From an uncultured Actinomycetales bacterium (GTDB lineage: Bacteria; Actinomycetota; Actinomycetes; S36-B12): a DNA stretch of 38,687 bases. Under the pieces are notes generated by a model. The model saw nothing but the letters and a program-made list of their open reading frames with translations, was not told the DNA's origin and searched no databases. Each line of letters opens with the position of its first letter. Within the stretch, counting starts at the first letter, position 1. Location of the stretch: positions 1 to 38,687 of the forward strand of contig CAJXYI010000026.1 of assembly GCA_913063435.1 (NCBI GenBank), read 5' to 3'. This document shows, in pieces, positions 14,303 through 22,845 of this stretch. Position numbers and translations under genes: made by a program.

Positions 14303-15847
14303 TCACCGACGCCGTTTCTCCCGGATCCGCAGATTGATTCGGATCGGTGAACCGACGAACCCGTATTCCTCACGCAACCTGCGCTCGATGAAACGCCGAT
14401 AACCGGCCTCGAGGAATCCCGTGGTGAACAACACGAACGTCGGTGGTCCGACCGCGACCTGCGTGCCGAACATGATCCGAGGTTGCTTCCCACCGCGCAC
14501 CGGATGCGGATGCGCTGAAGCCAACTCCGACAGGAATGCATTCAATTGCGAAGTCGAGATCCGCGTCTCCCACCCCGCCAGTGCCTCATCCAACCCGACC
14601 ACGAGCTTCTCCACATGTCGACCAGTTCGAGCGGAGATGTTGACCCGCGGCGCCCATGCCACCTGGTTCAGGTCCCGGTCGATCTCCCGCTCCAGGTAGC
14701 GGCGACGATCCTCGTCCATGAGGTCCCACTTGTTATAGGCGATCACCAGGGCACGTCCCGCCTCGACCACCAGGGACAGGATCCGGGTGTCCTGCTCGCT
14801 GATCGGTTCAGTCGCATCGACGAGAACGATCGCCACCTCCGCCTTATCCAACGCCGATTTCGTGCGCAGCGACGCGTAATACTCATGGCCGCTGGCCTCG
14901 CGCACTCGACGGCGGATTCCCGCGGTGTCGACGAACCACCACCACCGGTCCTTCAACTCGACCAATTCATCGACAGGATCCACCGTCGTGCCCGCGACGG
15001 AATCGACCACCACACGGGATTCACCCGCGAGCGCGTTCAACAGGGACGACTTGCCGACATTGGGTCGGCCCAGCAGAGCCACCCGGCGGGGACCCCCCTC
15101 GCGCGAAGCGCCACGACCGATCTCGGGCAGCATTCCCACCAGCGCATCGAGCAGGTCGCCACTGGCACGCCCGTGCAGAGCTGAAACAGCATGCGGCTCC
15201 CCGAGACCGAGAGACCACAGTGAGGCCGCCTCCGCCTCCGTCGCCGCATCATCGACCTTGTTCGCCACCAGGAGCACCGGCAGGCCGGATCGACGCAGAA
15301 CCCGCACGACGGCGTCATCCTCGTCGAGATGACCGACGGTGGCATCAACGACGAACATGACCACATCCGCCTCGCCGATGGCACGCTCGGCCTGAGCGGC
15401 GATCTGGGCTGCCAGGCCCTTCGCATCCGATTGCCAACCACCGGTATCGATGACGAGGAAATCCCGGCCATTCCACTCCGCCTCATAGACGACGCGGTCT
15501 CGGGTGACGCCAGGGACATCCTCGACCACCGCCTCACGACGACCCAGGATGCGGTTGACCAGCGTCGACTTGCCGACATTCGGGCGCCCGACCACCGCGA
15601 CGACCGGTAAGGCAGGGGATGCCTCCCGAGGGAGGTCGAGTGCTTCATCGAGATTACCGAATTCCTCACGTACCGCGGCAAGTGCGGCCGCCGTGATGGC
15701 ATCGATATCCGCGGCGTCCTCATCGAGGTCGGCATCGATGACCTCGGGAACCACCCAGACGCCGTCATCCAGGGCCTCTGCACCAGCAGAATCAGAGTCT
15801 GACTCGAGGGGAATCCAGGGTTCGTCGGCGTCAGTCACGGTGTCCAT
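14303..15847 (-). CDS. der: Ribosome assembly GTPase Der (EngA)
   Basis: A tandem GTPase required for 50S subunit maturation. Two complete G domains are visible: the first with [17 protein letters not shown] and NKVD, the second with [17 protein letters not shown] and NKWD. A KH-like C-terminal domain follows, ending near the basic tail. An acidic N-terminal extension of about 75 residues precedes the first domain, as in many actinobacterial homologues. I chose ATG 15847 (514 aa), which overlaps the PlsC-like gene by 17 bp. GTG 15838, overlapping the stop of that gene, is an alternative, and the longest frame would start at 15907. It is the last gene of the cmk-plsC-der group, 67 bp from tRNA-Pro. 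Confidence 0.96.
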   Translation of the reverse strand: MDTVTDADEPWIPLESDSDSAGAEALDDGVWVVPEVIDADLDEDAADIDAITAAALAAVREEFGNLDEALDLPREASPALPVVAVVGRPNVGKSTLVNRILGRREAVVEDVPGVTRDRVVYEAEWNGRDFLVIDTGGWQSDAKGLAAQIAAQAERAIGEADVVMFVVDATVGHLDEDDAVVRVLRRSGLPVLLVANKVDDAATEAEAASLWSLGLGEPHAVSALHGRASGDLLDALVGMLPEIGRGASREGGPRRVALLGRPNVGKSSLLNALAGESRVVVDSVAGTTVDPVDELVELKDRWWWFVDTAGIRRRVREASGHEYYASLRTKSALDKAEVAIVLVDATEPISEQDTRILSLVVEAGRALVIAYNKWDLMDEDRRRYLEREIDRDLNQVAWAPRVNISARTGRHVEKLVVGLDEALAGWETRISTSQLNAFLSELASAHPHPVRGGKQPRIMFGTQVAVGPPTFVLFTTGFLEAGYRRFIERRLREEYGFVGSPIRINLRIREKRRR

Positions 15848-16490
15848 TGTGGGGCTCAGCCCACGGGAGTTGGCGACCGGTTCGTTCGGTGGCCATTCTG
15901 CGTGCATCAGCGCAGATCTGGCGTATCCGTTCAGCCTGCTGGCGCAGCAGCGTCAGACTGACCGGATCATCAGGCACCGGCAGATCGACCGGTGGTGCGA
16001 TGTGGCACTCGATGACCGAACGAGGCCGCGGCAGATCGGTGGGTCGCGAACCTGTGGTGTCGAACATCGTCACGGCGAGGATCGGCACCTGCGAGCGAGC
16101 GTGCAAATACGCGGCAAGTGCCGTCGGAGGCGTCAGGGCCGGCTCACCGAACGGCGAGGAGATGAACACCCCGACGGCCTCTCCCGCACGCAGCGCAGTC
16201 ACCCCTAATTGCAATGCTGGCCAGACCGAGTGGTCCTGCTCCATATCGATGCGCCCCAACGCGGCCGTCAGTCCCGACCACCGCGGTGTTGCATCACTGG
16301 CTTGTGTCAGCACTCGCACCGGCCTGGTCAAGCCCGTCGCCAGGATCGTCGGGTCCAGCAGTCCATGCTGATCACTGACCAGGAGCACCCCTCCATGTGG
16401 TGGCAGATGATGGACTCCGCTGAGGCGCAGTCGATACAGACCAGTGAGGAGCGGTCCGATGAGGTTGCGGGCATGTGCGACTCCACTCAC
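15831..16490 (-). CDS. PlsC-family acyltransferase-like protein with atypical catalytic motifs
   Basis: A 219-residue protein of the 1-acylglycerol-3-phosphate acyltransferase fold, placed between cmk and der as in many actinobacteria. The fold is recognisable from the [15 protein letters not shown] entry, the block [18 protein letters not shown] and the strand [10 protein letters not shown]. The active-site motif is unusual, however. The family HX4D reads HGLLD here (HX3D), and the FPEGT motif position reads FISSPFGEP. Both changes argue against ordinary acyl transfer, or for a shifted active site. GTG 16490 follows the cmk stop by 4 bp, with GGTGG 7 nt upstream. A longer in-frame start at 16562 would overlap cmk by 68 bp. 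It resembles a divergent paralogue, not a frameshifted gene. Confidence 0.8.
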   Translation of the reverse strand: MSGVAHARNLIGPLLTGLYRLRLSGVHHLPPHGGVLLVSDQHGLLDPTILATGLTRPVRVLTQASDATPRWSGLTAALGRIDMEQDHSVWPALQLGVTALRAGEAVGVFISSPFGEPALTPPTALAAYLHARSQVPILAVTMFDTTGSRPTDLPRPRSVIECHIAPPVDLPVPDDPVSLTLLRQQAERIRQICADARRMATERTGRQLPWAEPHNGHRD

Positions 16491-16494
16491 GCGA

Positions 16495-17184
16495 TCACCA
16501 CCGTTGCGCAGCCAGCGAGGCGATCGCTGCGATGACCTCGTCCAAGGTGAGATCGGTCGCATCGATCTGGACGGCGTCGGCTGCCATGGTCAACGGCGAG
16601 GCCACACGGGTGCTGTCGATGGCATCGCGATCCTTGAGATTCGCCAGGGCAGCATCACTATGATCAGCATTCGAATTCGGATCCCGAACGCGGTCCTCGG
16701 CAGCACGACGAGCGGCACGCACCTCGACATCAGCAGTGAGGAAGACCTTTACGGACGCATCCGGCAAGACGACCGTGCCGATATCGCGTCCCTCCATCAC
16801 CACGCCACGGCCGGAGCGTACAGACTGCGCCACCATGGCGCGTTGCAGGTCGACCAGTCGTGATCGGATGGCAGGAACCGCGCTGACCCGACTCACGCAA
16901 TCACTCACTCGGCTTTCCCGGATCGCAGCTGTCACATCCTGCTCATCGACGACGATTTTCGGTTGATCGGGATCCCAGGTGATCTTGATGTCCGGATCGT
17001 GTGCATGCGCTGCAATCTGATCGTGTTCATCGATATCGATGCCGTGTTCGAGCATCCACCAGGTCAACGCTCGATACATCGCACCGGTGTCGATGTAGTC
17101 CACATCCAGCATCCGCGCGACTCCCTTGGCGGCGCTGGACTTCCCGGCGCCGGCCGGGCCGTCGATCGCGATCGTCAGCGCCAC
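16495..17184 (-). CDS. cmk: Cytidylate kinase
   Basis: A 229-residue (d)CMP kinase. The P-loop is IDGPAGAGKSSAAK at the N terminus. LDVDYIDTGAMYRALTWW, the CMP-binding region around VSRVSAVPAIR and MEGRDIGTVVLPDA follow, and the lid region has ARRAAEDR. It phosphorylates CMP and dCMP for nucleotide pools. I start it at GTG 17184 because a run of six G residues lies 6 nt upstream, an acceptable ribosome-binding site. TTG 17190, two codons earlier, would have almost no spacing. The gene follows tyrA by 21 bp and leads into the PlsC-like gene and der. Confidence 0.96.
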   Translation of the reverse strand: MALTIAIDGPAGAGKSSAAKGVARMLDVDYIDTGAMYRALTWWMLEHGIDIDEHDQIAAHAHDPDIKITWDPDQPKIVVDEQDVTAAIRESRVSDCVSRVSAVPAIRSRLVDLQRAMVAQSVRSGRGVVMEGRDIGTVVLPDASVKVFLTADVEVRAARRAAEDRVRDPNSNADHSDAALANLKDRDAIDSTRVASPLTMAADAVQIDATDLTLDEVIAAIASLAAQRW

Positions 17185-17205
17185 GAGCAACCCCCCGACC
17201 CTGCA

Positions 17206-18288
17206 TCACGAGCGAACATCGAATCCCTGCCGAGTAAGCCCCTCGCGCAGGCGGTCGATCACCTGCGGTTTCACACTGAGATCGATCAGACCGCTGGGTC
17301 GGCCCAGCACGTGTTCGATCCGGACATCCTCGAGGTTGATCCCCAACTCTCCAGCTGCAACGAACAGACTCGCCAATTGTCCCGGCTCATCCTTGACCAT
17401 CACCGAAACCACCTCGTAATCCCCGTCGCGGCCACCGTGCTTGCCCGGGATCCGAGCTTGACCGGCAACGCCTCGAGAGAGCAGATCACGAGTCTGAAGG
17501 GAGTCACCAGATCCGGAGAGATCATCGATCAGGTGATGCAGATCCTCGACGATGGTGGTGAGCACGGCACTGACGCTCGCTGCATTCCATCTCAGGATCT
17601 CCTCCCACAGTTGCGGATTCGATCCGGCGATGCGGGTCATGTCACGCAGACCCTGGCCGGCCAGGACGACGACATCATCGGGTGCCTCCACAAGACGGCC
17701 CGCCAGCGTCGAGGCGAGAACCTGCGGTGCATGCGAGATCACCGCAACCGCCGCATCATGATCGGCCACCGACATCTCCACAGGACGGGCACCGCACAGT
17801 CGTGCCAGTTCACGGACCTGCTGAGTGCGCAGGGGCTCGCATCCGGGAGCGGGGCAGACCACCCACACCCGATCATCGAACAGATCGGCTCGACCCCCCT
17901 GGGGACCGGACACCTCCCGACCCGCCATCGGATGCCCACCGACCAGGCGGTCTGTCGGTGCGCCGGTGTTCAGCGCATCGATCTGGGTTTGCGACTGCAC
18001 TGAGGCAACATGGGTGAGCGTGGCATCCGGCCACGTCCGCCCCGCATCAGCCAACACCTCACCCACCCGTCCCGGTGGCGTGGCGGCAACCACGATGTCC
18101 GGTGCCTGGTCGTGCGTATCCCGCTTGCGGCCGGCACCCAGGTCGATCGCTTCGGCAAGGACCGCCTCGTCCCGATCGCTCAGCGACACATCGATGCCGA
18201 TTCGACGAAGAGCCAGTCCGAGGGATGTGCCGATGAGGCCGGTTCCCACGATGTGCACGCGCTGGATTGCTGGATCCGGTGGAGTCAC
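17206..18288 (-). CDS. tyrA: Prephenate dehydrogenase with C-terminal ACT domain
   Basis: A 360-residue enzyme of tyrosine synthesis that oxidises prephenate to 4-hydroxyphenylpyruvate. The N-terminal NAD(P)-binding motif is VHIVGTGLIGTSLG (about residues 11-24). The prephenate-binding part shows VGGHPMAGREVSGP and the conserved His in SHAPQVLAS. The last 75 residues form an ACT regulatory domain beginning near YEVVSVMVKDEPGQLA, suggesting feedback by tyrosine or another amino acid. GTG 18288 overlaps the stop of the chorismate mutase gene (GTGA). The preceding enzyme makes its substrate, so the two are coupled in both translation and pathway. Confidence 0.95.
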   Translation of the reverse strand: MTPPDPAIQRVHIVGTGLIGTSLGLALRRIGIDVSLSDRDEAVLAEAIDLGAGRKRDTHDQAPDIVVAATPPGRVGEVLADAGRTWPDATLTHVASVQSQTQIDALNTGAPTDRLVGGHPMAGREVSGPQGGRADLFDDRVWVVCPAPGCEPLRTQQVRELARLCGARPVEMSVADHDAAVAVISHAPQVLASTLAGRLVEAPDDVVVLAGQGLRDMTRIAGSNPQLWEEILRWNAASVSAVLTTIVEDLHHLIDDLSGSGDSLQTRDLLSRGVAGQARIPGKHGGRDGDYEVVSVMVKDEPGQLASLFVAAGELGINLEDVRIEHVLGRPSGLIDLSVKPQVIDRLREGLTRQGFDVRS

Positions 18289-18647
18289 TGGGCGATGTCC
18301 TGGCGAAGGATCTCCGCACCTCGGAGGTAGATGTGAACGATGTCTTTGCGTTCCCGGTCGGTGTTCACATGAGCCAGGATGCGGATCACCCGCTCGGGGG
18401 CGCCATGGACATCGATCTCCTGGGCGCACATCAGGGGAACATCCGCGAGGTCGAGGGTTCGTGCCGCTGCAGCCGGGAACGCACAGTGCAGATCAGGGGT
18501 CGCGGTGAACACGATGCTGATGAGGTCGTCGACGTCGAGTCCGTTGCGAGACATCATCTGCGTCAACAACTCGACGACCGCCTCGGTCATCTCATCGGGG
18601 TCGTCGGCGCCCAGCAGAACTGCGCCTCGCACACCACGCACAGCCAC
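18285..18647 (-). CDS. aroH: Chorismate mutase, AroH class
   Basis: A 120-residue AroH-type (trimeric, Bacillus-like) chorismate mutase that converts chorismate to prephenate. The family core is clear: RGVRGAVLLGADDP at the N terminus, the middle helix with TEAVVELLTQM, CAQEIDVHGAPERVIR with the expected Glu and Arg, and HIYLRGAEILRQD at the end. Three in-frame GTG codons lie at 18656, 18647 and 18641. AAGGAGG ends directly before 18656 and 8 nt before 18647, so 18647 is the best start. The product feeds the coupled tyrA. Confidence 0.92.
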   Translation of the reverse strand: MAVRGVRGAVLLGADDPDEMTEAVVELLTQMMSRNGLDVDDLISIVFTATPDLHCAFPAAAARTLDLADVPLMCAQEIDVHGAPERVIRILAHVNTDRERKDIVHIYLRGAEILRQDIAQ

Positions 18648-18673
18648 TGGGGCCACCTCCTTCGCAGGTGACC

Positions 18674-19441
18674 CTACAACCCGGCAGCGGTGTACAGGGA
18701 TCGCAGTTCCGGTCCCTCGATGACCCGGGTGCTGCCCGGACGCATCTGCCCGAGTCGGATCGGTCCGACCCTGGTCCGCACGAGCGACTCGACAGGGTGT
18801 CCCACCGCATCGAGCATCCGGCGCACGATGCGATTCCTTCCCTCATGCAGGGTCAGTTCGACCAGGGCTCGTCCCGGCAGGGCCTGCACCACGCTGAAGT
18901 CATCCACCCGCGCCGGGCCATCGTCCAACTCCACGCCCGACCTCAGCCGCCGACCCACATCGCGCCCCACCGGGCCGGGCACGGTCGCGATGTAGGTCTT
19001 GGCCACCCCGTGCGAGGGATGGGCCAGATGCTGGGCGAGATCGCCATCATTGGTCAGCAGCAGCAGGCCCTCGGTGTCGGCATCGAGTCGACCGACATGA
19101 AACAGCCGCTCACTTCGCTCGGCCACGAGATCGCCGACGCAGGCACGTCCCCGATCGTCGTGCATGGTGGTGAGCATTCCGCGGGGCTTGTTGACCGCGA
19201 GAACCACATGGCCCGGAGCCGTGGGTACGCGCTCGCCATCGACGTGGATGACCGCAGTGATCGGATCGACCCGAGTGCCCAATTCGGTAACACGACGCCC
19301 ATCGATGCGGACTCGACCTTCGCTGATGAGGTTCTCGCATGCCCGACGGCTCCCGAGACCAGCCTGGGCGAGCACCTTCTGCAAACGCACGCCGGTATCG
19401 CGTGATTCGAGCGCCGCGTCGCCTTCGGCTTCATCGGTCAT
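18674..19441 (-). CDS. rluB: 23S rRNA pseudouridine synthase, RluB/RsuA family
   Basis: A 255-residue pseudouridine synthase. An N-terminal S4 RNA-binding domain (VRLQKVLAQAGLGSRRACENLI) is followed by the catalytic domain with VNKPRGMLTT and GRLDADTEGLLLLTNDG, in which Asp of RLDADT is the catalytic residue. The tail has the family pattern LHEGRNRIVRRMLDAVGHPV. By family and gene order (after scpB) it probably modifies 23S rRNA in the peptidyl-transferase region. ATG 19441 follows scpB by 3 bp, so the scp-rluB genes read as one unit. Confidence 0.94.
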   Translation of the reverse strand: MTDEAEGDAALESRDTGVRLQKVLAQAGLGSRRACENLISEGRVRIDGRRVTELGTRVDPITAVIHVDGERVPTAPGHVVLAVNKPRGMLTTMHDDRGRACVGDLVAERSERLFHVGRLDADTEGLLLLTNDGDLAQHLAHPSHGVAKTYIATVPGPVGRDVGRRLRSGVELDDGPARVDDFSVVQALPGRALVELTLHEGRNRIVRRMLDAVGHPVESLVRTRVGPIRLGQMRPGSTRVIEGPELRSLYTAAGL

Positions 19442-19444
19442 GCT

Positions 19445-20110
19445 TCACTCCCCTGACGCCACCGAGTCGAGGATGTCGTCGAGATCGGCGAGATCAGGGA
19501 GAAATTCAGACAGGTCCGGAAGATCATCGAGGGATGAAATGCCCATGCGCTCGAGGAAATACGACGTGGTGCGATACAAGATCGCACCGGATGACGGATC
19601 GGTGCCTGTCTCCTCGATCAACCCCCGACTGATCAAGGTGCGCATCACCCCATCGACGTTGACACCACGAACCGCGCTAATTCGGGCTCGGGTCACAGGT
19701 TGGCGGTAGGCGACGACCGCGAGAGTCTCCAATGACGCCTGGGTAAGCCGAGCCTGCTGTCCATCGACCACCCACCGCTCGAGGAGCCCGGCACATGACT
19801 CGGCGGTGTAGAACCGCCAGCCACCGGCAACTTCGCGCAGGTCGAAGCCACGCTCGGCTTGGCGATACTCCTCGGCGAGTTGAACCAGGGTCCGCTCGAC
19901 CTCAGCCACCGGCACGTGCACCGCTTCGGCGAGTGACACCGCACTCATCGGCTCGACAGCGACAAGGAGCAGCGCCTCGCAGGCAGCCGACAGCGACGGG
20001 GCTCCGGCCAGCGGGTCCACCTCAACCGATTCCTCCGCAGACTCCTCCGCTGTTTCCCGGGCTGATTCTGGGGCTGGTTCAGCCACGGTGCTCGACGTCT
20101 CCTCGCTCAT
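19445..20110 (-). CDS. scpB: Segregation and condensation protein B
   Basis: A 221-residue winged-helix kleisin partner. A Glu/Ala-rich acidic head of about 35 residues precedes the tandem winged-helix region. The diagnostic segment is LTQASLETLAVVAYRQPVTRARISAVRGVNVDGVMRTLISRGLIEE. ScpB binds ScpA and together they close the SMC complex that compacts and segregates the chromosome. ATG 20110 overlaps the scpA stop by 4 bp (ATGA), as usual for subunits of one complex. Confidence 0.95.
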   Translation of the reverse strand: MSEETSSTVAEPAPESARETAEESAEESVEVDPLAGAPSLSAACEALLLVAVEPMSAVSLAEAVHVPVAEVERTLVQLAEEYRQAERGFDLREVAGGWRFYTAESCAGLLERWVVDGQQARLTQASLETLAVVAYRQPVTRARISAVRGVNVDGVMRTLISRGLIEETGTDPSSGAILYRTTSYFLERMGISSLDDLPDLSEFLPDLADLDDILDSVASGE

Positions 20111-21015
20111 CGGTCCTCCTGCGCTATCTCTGCGGGCACCGACAGGTCACCCGATACTGTGCCCGCGGTTTCATCTCCTGCACTGCTCCCGCCCGAGTTG
20201 ACGGCCGTTTCGTCCGCCGAATCGTATTCGTCATGCAGGTCGATCTCACCCTCGTCGGCTCCTGTCCACCGGATCGTGAGGTCTCCCAGGGGTGCCATCT
20301 GTTCGAACGCCACGAGGGCTTCGCGAAACATCTCCAGCAAGGCGAGGAAGCGACCGACGATGAGCATGCGCGAATCGCAATCTGCGATGAGCGCCCGAAA
20401 CGTCGAGACTCGTTGCCGGCGTAGCCGTCCCACGAGAATCGCGGCCTGCTCCCTGACACTCACCAGTGGCACGTGCAAGTGGTCGACACCAACCAGGTCC
20501 TCCGTGCGCGGGGTCAATGCTCGAGCGGCCAGTGCCGCAAAATCCTCGATCCCCAGGCCGAGCACGACCTCGGGCAGCAACTGCGCCAGATGCGGTTCCA
20601 ATCCGACGGTGCGCGCCAACCGTCGACCCGCCTGCCCCATCTGCTCCGCGAGCACCACCGAGACTTGCTTATAGGCCCGATACTGCAGAAGCCGCGCGAA
20701 GAGCAGGTCACGGGCCTCGAGCAGCGCCAGATCCTCCTCATCCTCGACCTCGCCGCTGGGCAGCAACCGTGCAGCCTTCAAGTCCAGCAGTGTCGCCGCG
20801 ACGACGAGGAACTCCGTGGCCTCGTCGAGATCCCATGCGGGACCTTGGGCTCGAATGTGGGCGATGAAGTCATCGGTGACCTGATGCAATGCCAGCTCGG
20901 TGACCTCGAGTTTGTGCTTGGAGATCAGCGACAGGAGAAGATCGAATGGACCTTCGAATCCCTCGACCGTGACGGTGAATGCGGATTCGGTACCGGTGGT
21001 GTCGACGGCAGTCAC
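20107..21015 (-). CDS. scpA: Segregation and condensation protein A
   Basis: A 302-residue kleisin. The N-terminal family signature is FEGPFDLLLSLISKHKLEVTELALHQVTDDFI, and EATEFLVVAATLLDLKAARLLP follows. The C-terminal winged helix includes LEMFREALVAFEQMAPLGDLTIRW. An additional acidic, Ser/Thr-rich tail of about 45 residues follows that domain. Start GTG 21015 overlaps the parA stop (GTGA) and the stop overlaps scpB. smc itself is not in the window. Confidence 0.95.
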   Translation of the reverse strand: MTAVDTTGTESAFTVTVEGFEGPFDLLLSLISKHKLEVTELALHQVTDDFIAHIRAQGPAWDLDEATEFLVVAATLLDLKAARLLPSGEVEDEEDLALLEARDLLFARLLQYRAYKQVSVVLAEQMGQAGRRLARTVGLEPHLAQLLPEVVLGLGIEDFAALAARALTPRTEDLVGVDHLHVPLVSVREQAAILVGRLRRQRVSTFRALIADCDSRMLIVGRFLALLEMFREALVAFEQMAPLGDLTIRWTGADEGEIDLHDEYDSADETAVNSGGSSAGDETAGTVSGDLSVPAEIAQEDR

Positions 21016-21878
21016 CGGGTCAGCAGCTCGCGGGCTAGTTGTCGATAGGCCTCGGCGGCCGGATGCGTCGGCGCGAATGACGTGATGGGTTCACCCGCGA
21101 CCGTCGCGTCGGGGAACTTGATCGTGCGGCTGATGACCGTGTGGAACACATCGTCCCCGAATGCATCGACGACCCGAGCCAGCACCTCCCGCGTGTGCAG
21201 AGTGCGTGCGTCGTACATGGTGGCGACGACGCCGATCACCTGCAGTCGAGGATTCAACCGGGAACGCACCTTGGTGATCGTGTCCATCAGCAACTTCACG
21301 CCGCGCAGGGCGAAGTATTCGCATTCGAGCGGAATGACCACACCATCGGCGGCGGTCAGCGCGTTCACCGTCAGCAAACCTAGCGACGGCTGACAGTCGA
21401 TGATGATGTAGTCGTAGTCGTCGATCACCGGCGCCAACGCCCGGGCGAGAGCATGCTCGCGGGCGACTTCATTTACGAGGGCGACCTCCGCAGCGGAAAG
21501 GTCGATATTGCTCGGCACCAGCGACAGGCCTTCGACGGTCGTGGGCACGGTGACATCCGCGATCGTGCAGGAGTCATCCATGAGCAGGTCGTAGACCGAC
21601 CGCTCGAGTTGATGCGCGGGCACGCCGAGTGCGACCGACAGCGCTCCCTGCGGATCGAAGTCCACGAGCAGCACACGTCGCCCGTATTCCGCGAGTGCCG
21701 CTCCCAGGTTGACCGTTGACGTGGTCTTTCCCACGCCACCCTTCTGGTTCACCATCGCGATGATGCGAGCGGGCCCGTGGCGCTCCAGCGGCTGGGGAAC
21801 CTCGAAATCCGGTAGTGGTCGCCCGGTGGGCCCCAGATCGCCCACCTTCATGTCCGGGGCGTCCGCTCCTGCATCCAT
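21012..21878 (-). CDS. ParA/Soj-family ATPase
   Basis: A 288-residue deviant-Walker ATPase. Walker A is KGGVGKTTSTVNLGAAL, the A' region is VLLVDFDPQGALSVALGV, and YDYIIIDCQPSLGLLTVNAL is Walker B. A leader of about 35 residues ends in PQPLERHGPARIIAMVNQ, close to M. tuberculosis Rv1708, which also sits directly before scpA. No parB partner is adjacent, so it is an orphan ParA beside the condensin genes and not the main parAB pair. ATG 21878 gives a 31-bp gap after xerD. A GTG at 21938 would overlap xerD by 29 bp and is the alternative. Confidence 0.92.
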   Translation of the reverse strand: MDAGADAPDMKVGDLGPTGRPLPDFEVPQPLERHGPARIIAMVNQKGGVGKTTSTVNLGAALAEYGRRVLLVDFDPQGALSVALGVPAHQLERSVYDLLMDDSCTIADVTVPTTVEGLSLVPSNIDLSAAEVALVNEVAREHALARALAPVIDDYDYIIIDCQPSLGLLTVNALTAADGVVIPLECEYFALRGVKLLMDTITKVRSRLNPRLQVIGVVATMYDARTLHTREVLARVVDAFGDDVFHTVISRTIKFPDATVAGEPITSFAPTHPAAEAYRQLARELLTR

Positions 21879-21909
21879 CCGGGCATCATCCCAGACCGAG
21901 CCTCCAGGC

Positions 21910-22845
21910 CTAGCCCGACGCTCCGGATTGGCGGGCACGAGGGTGACTGGCGGCGTAAACCTCCCGGAGGGTATCCACGGTGACCCTGGTGTAGATCTGG
22001 GTGGTGGTCACGGAGGCGTGGCCCAGCAGTTCCTGGACCACGCGAACATCGGCCCCCCGCTCGACCAGGTGGGTTGCGAAACTGTGCCGCAGGGTGTGTG
22101 GTGAGACTCGCTGGCTCAGCCCAGCGCGCTCCGCCGCCGTCGACACCACGGCCCAGGCACTCTGCCTGCTCAGCCGTGCGCCACGGGAGTTCAAGAACAC
22201 CGCCGGGGTCGACGTGCGCACGAACGCCGATCGCCCCCGCACGAGATAGGCCTCCAATGCCTCAATCGCTGCGCTCCCCAGGGGCACCAACCTTTCCCGG
22301 CTGCCCTTGCCTCGCAGCAGCACCGTGCGCTCCACCAGATCGAGATCATCACGATCCAGCCCGCACGCCTCGTCGATTCGGGCTCCCGTGCCATAGAGCA
22401 CCTCGAGTAGGGCGACGTCCCGCAACGCCACCGGATCCTCTCCGATCGATGCCGCGGCCAGAATCGCCGCCACCTGCTCATAGGACAGCGCTTTAGGCAG
22501 CCGCCGAGGTGGACTCGGTGGTTGCCAGGAGTGGGTTGGATCCGAAGCGCACATTCCTTCAGCAAGGCAGAAGGAATGGAATCCGCGGATGGCGACGATC
22601 GTTCGAGCGAGTGAGGAGGTTGCGAGGGGGCGCCCGTTTTCACCGCCGCCGGACAGGTCTGCGGCAAAGTCCTGCAGGGCAGCCAGGGTCACGTCGTCGA
22701 GTGAGGCGATTCCATGAGCCTGGCACCACACGCTGTAGCGCAGCAGATCACGTCGATACGCCAGCACGCTGTTGCGTGCCAGCCCGCGCTCCACGGCGAT
22801 GTGATCGAGATAGATTCCGATCGCCGTATCGACGGAGGTGGTCAG
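21910..22845 (-). CDS. xerD: Tyrosine recombinase XerD, apparent CTG start
   Basis: Site-specific recombinase that resolves chromosome dimers. The SAM-like core-binding domain holds ERGLARNSVLAYRRDLLRY. The catalytic domain shows Arg in GTGARIDEAC, Lys in GKGSRERLVPL, HTLRHSFATHL with His and Arg, LLGHASVTTTQ with His, and the Tyr nucleophile in QIYTRV. The first ordinary start codon, GTG 22794, would delete the first alpha helix. The frame reads upstream as TTSVDTAIGIYLDHIAV to CTG 22845, which overlaps the ald stop (CTGA) and has GAGG 7 nt before it. With CTG the protein has 311 residues, the same as I recall for M. tuberculosis XerD. Confidence 0.9.
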   Translation of the reverse strand: MTTSVDTAIGIYLDHIAVERGLARNSVLAYRRDLLRYSVWCQAHGIASLDDVTLAALQDFAADLSGGGENGRPLATSSLARTIVAIRGFHSFCLAEGMCASDPTHSWQPPSPPRRLPKALSYEQVAAILAAASIGEDPVALRDVALLEVLYGTGARIDEACGLDRDDLDLVERTVLLRGKGSRERLVPLGSAAIEALEAYLVRGRSAFVRTSTPAVFLNSRGARLSRQSAWAVVSTAAERAGLSQRVSPHTLRHSFATHLVERGADVRVVQELLGHASVTTTQIYTRVTVDTLREVYAASHPRARQSGASG

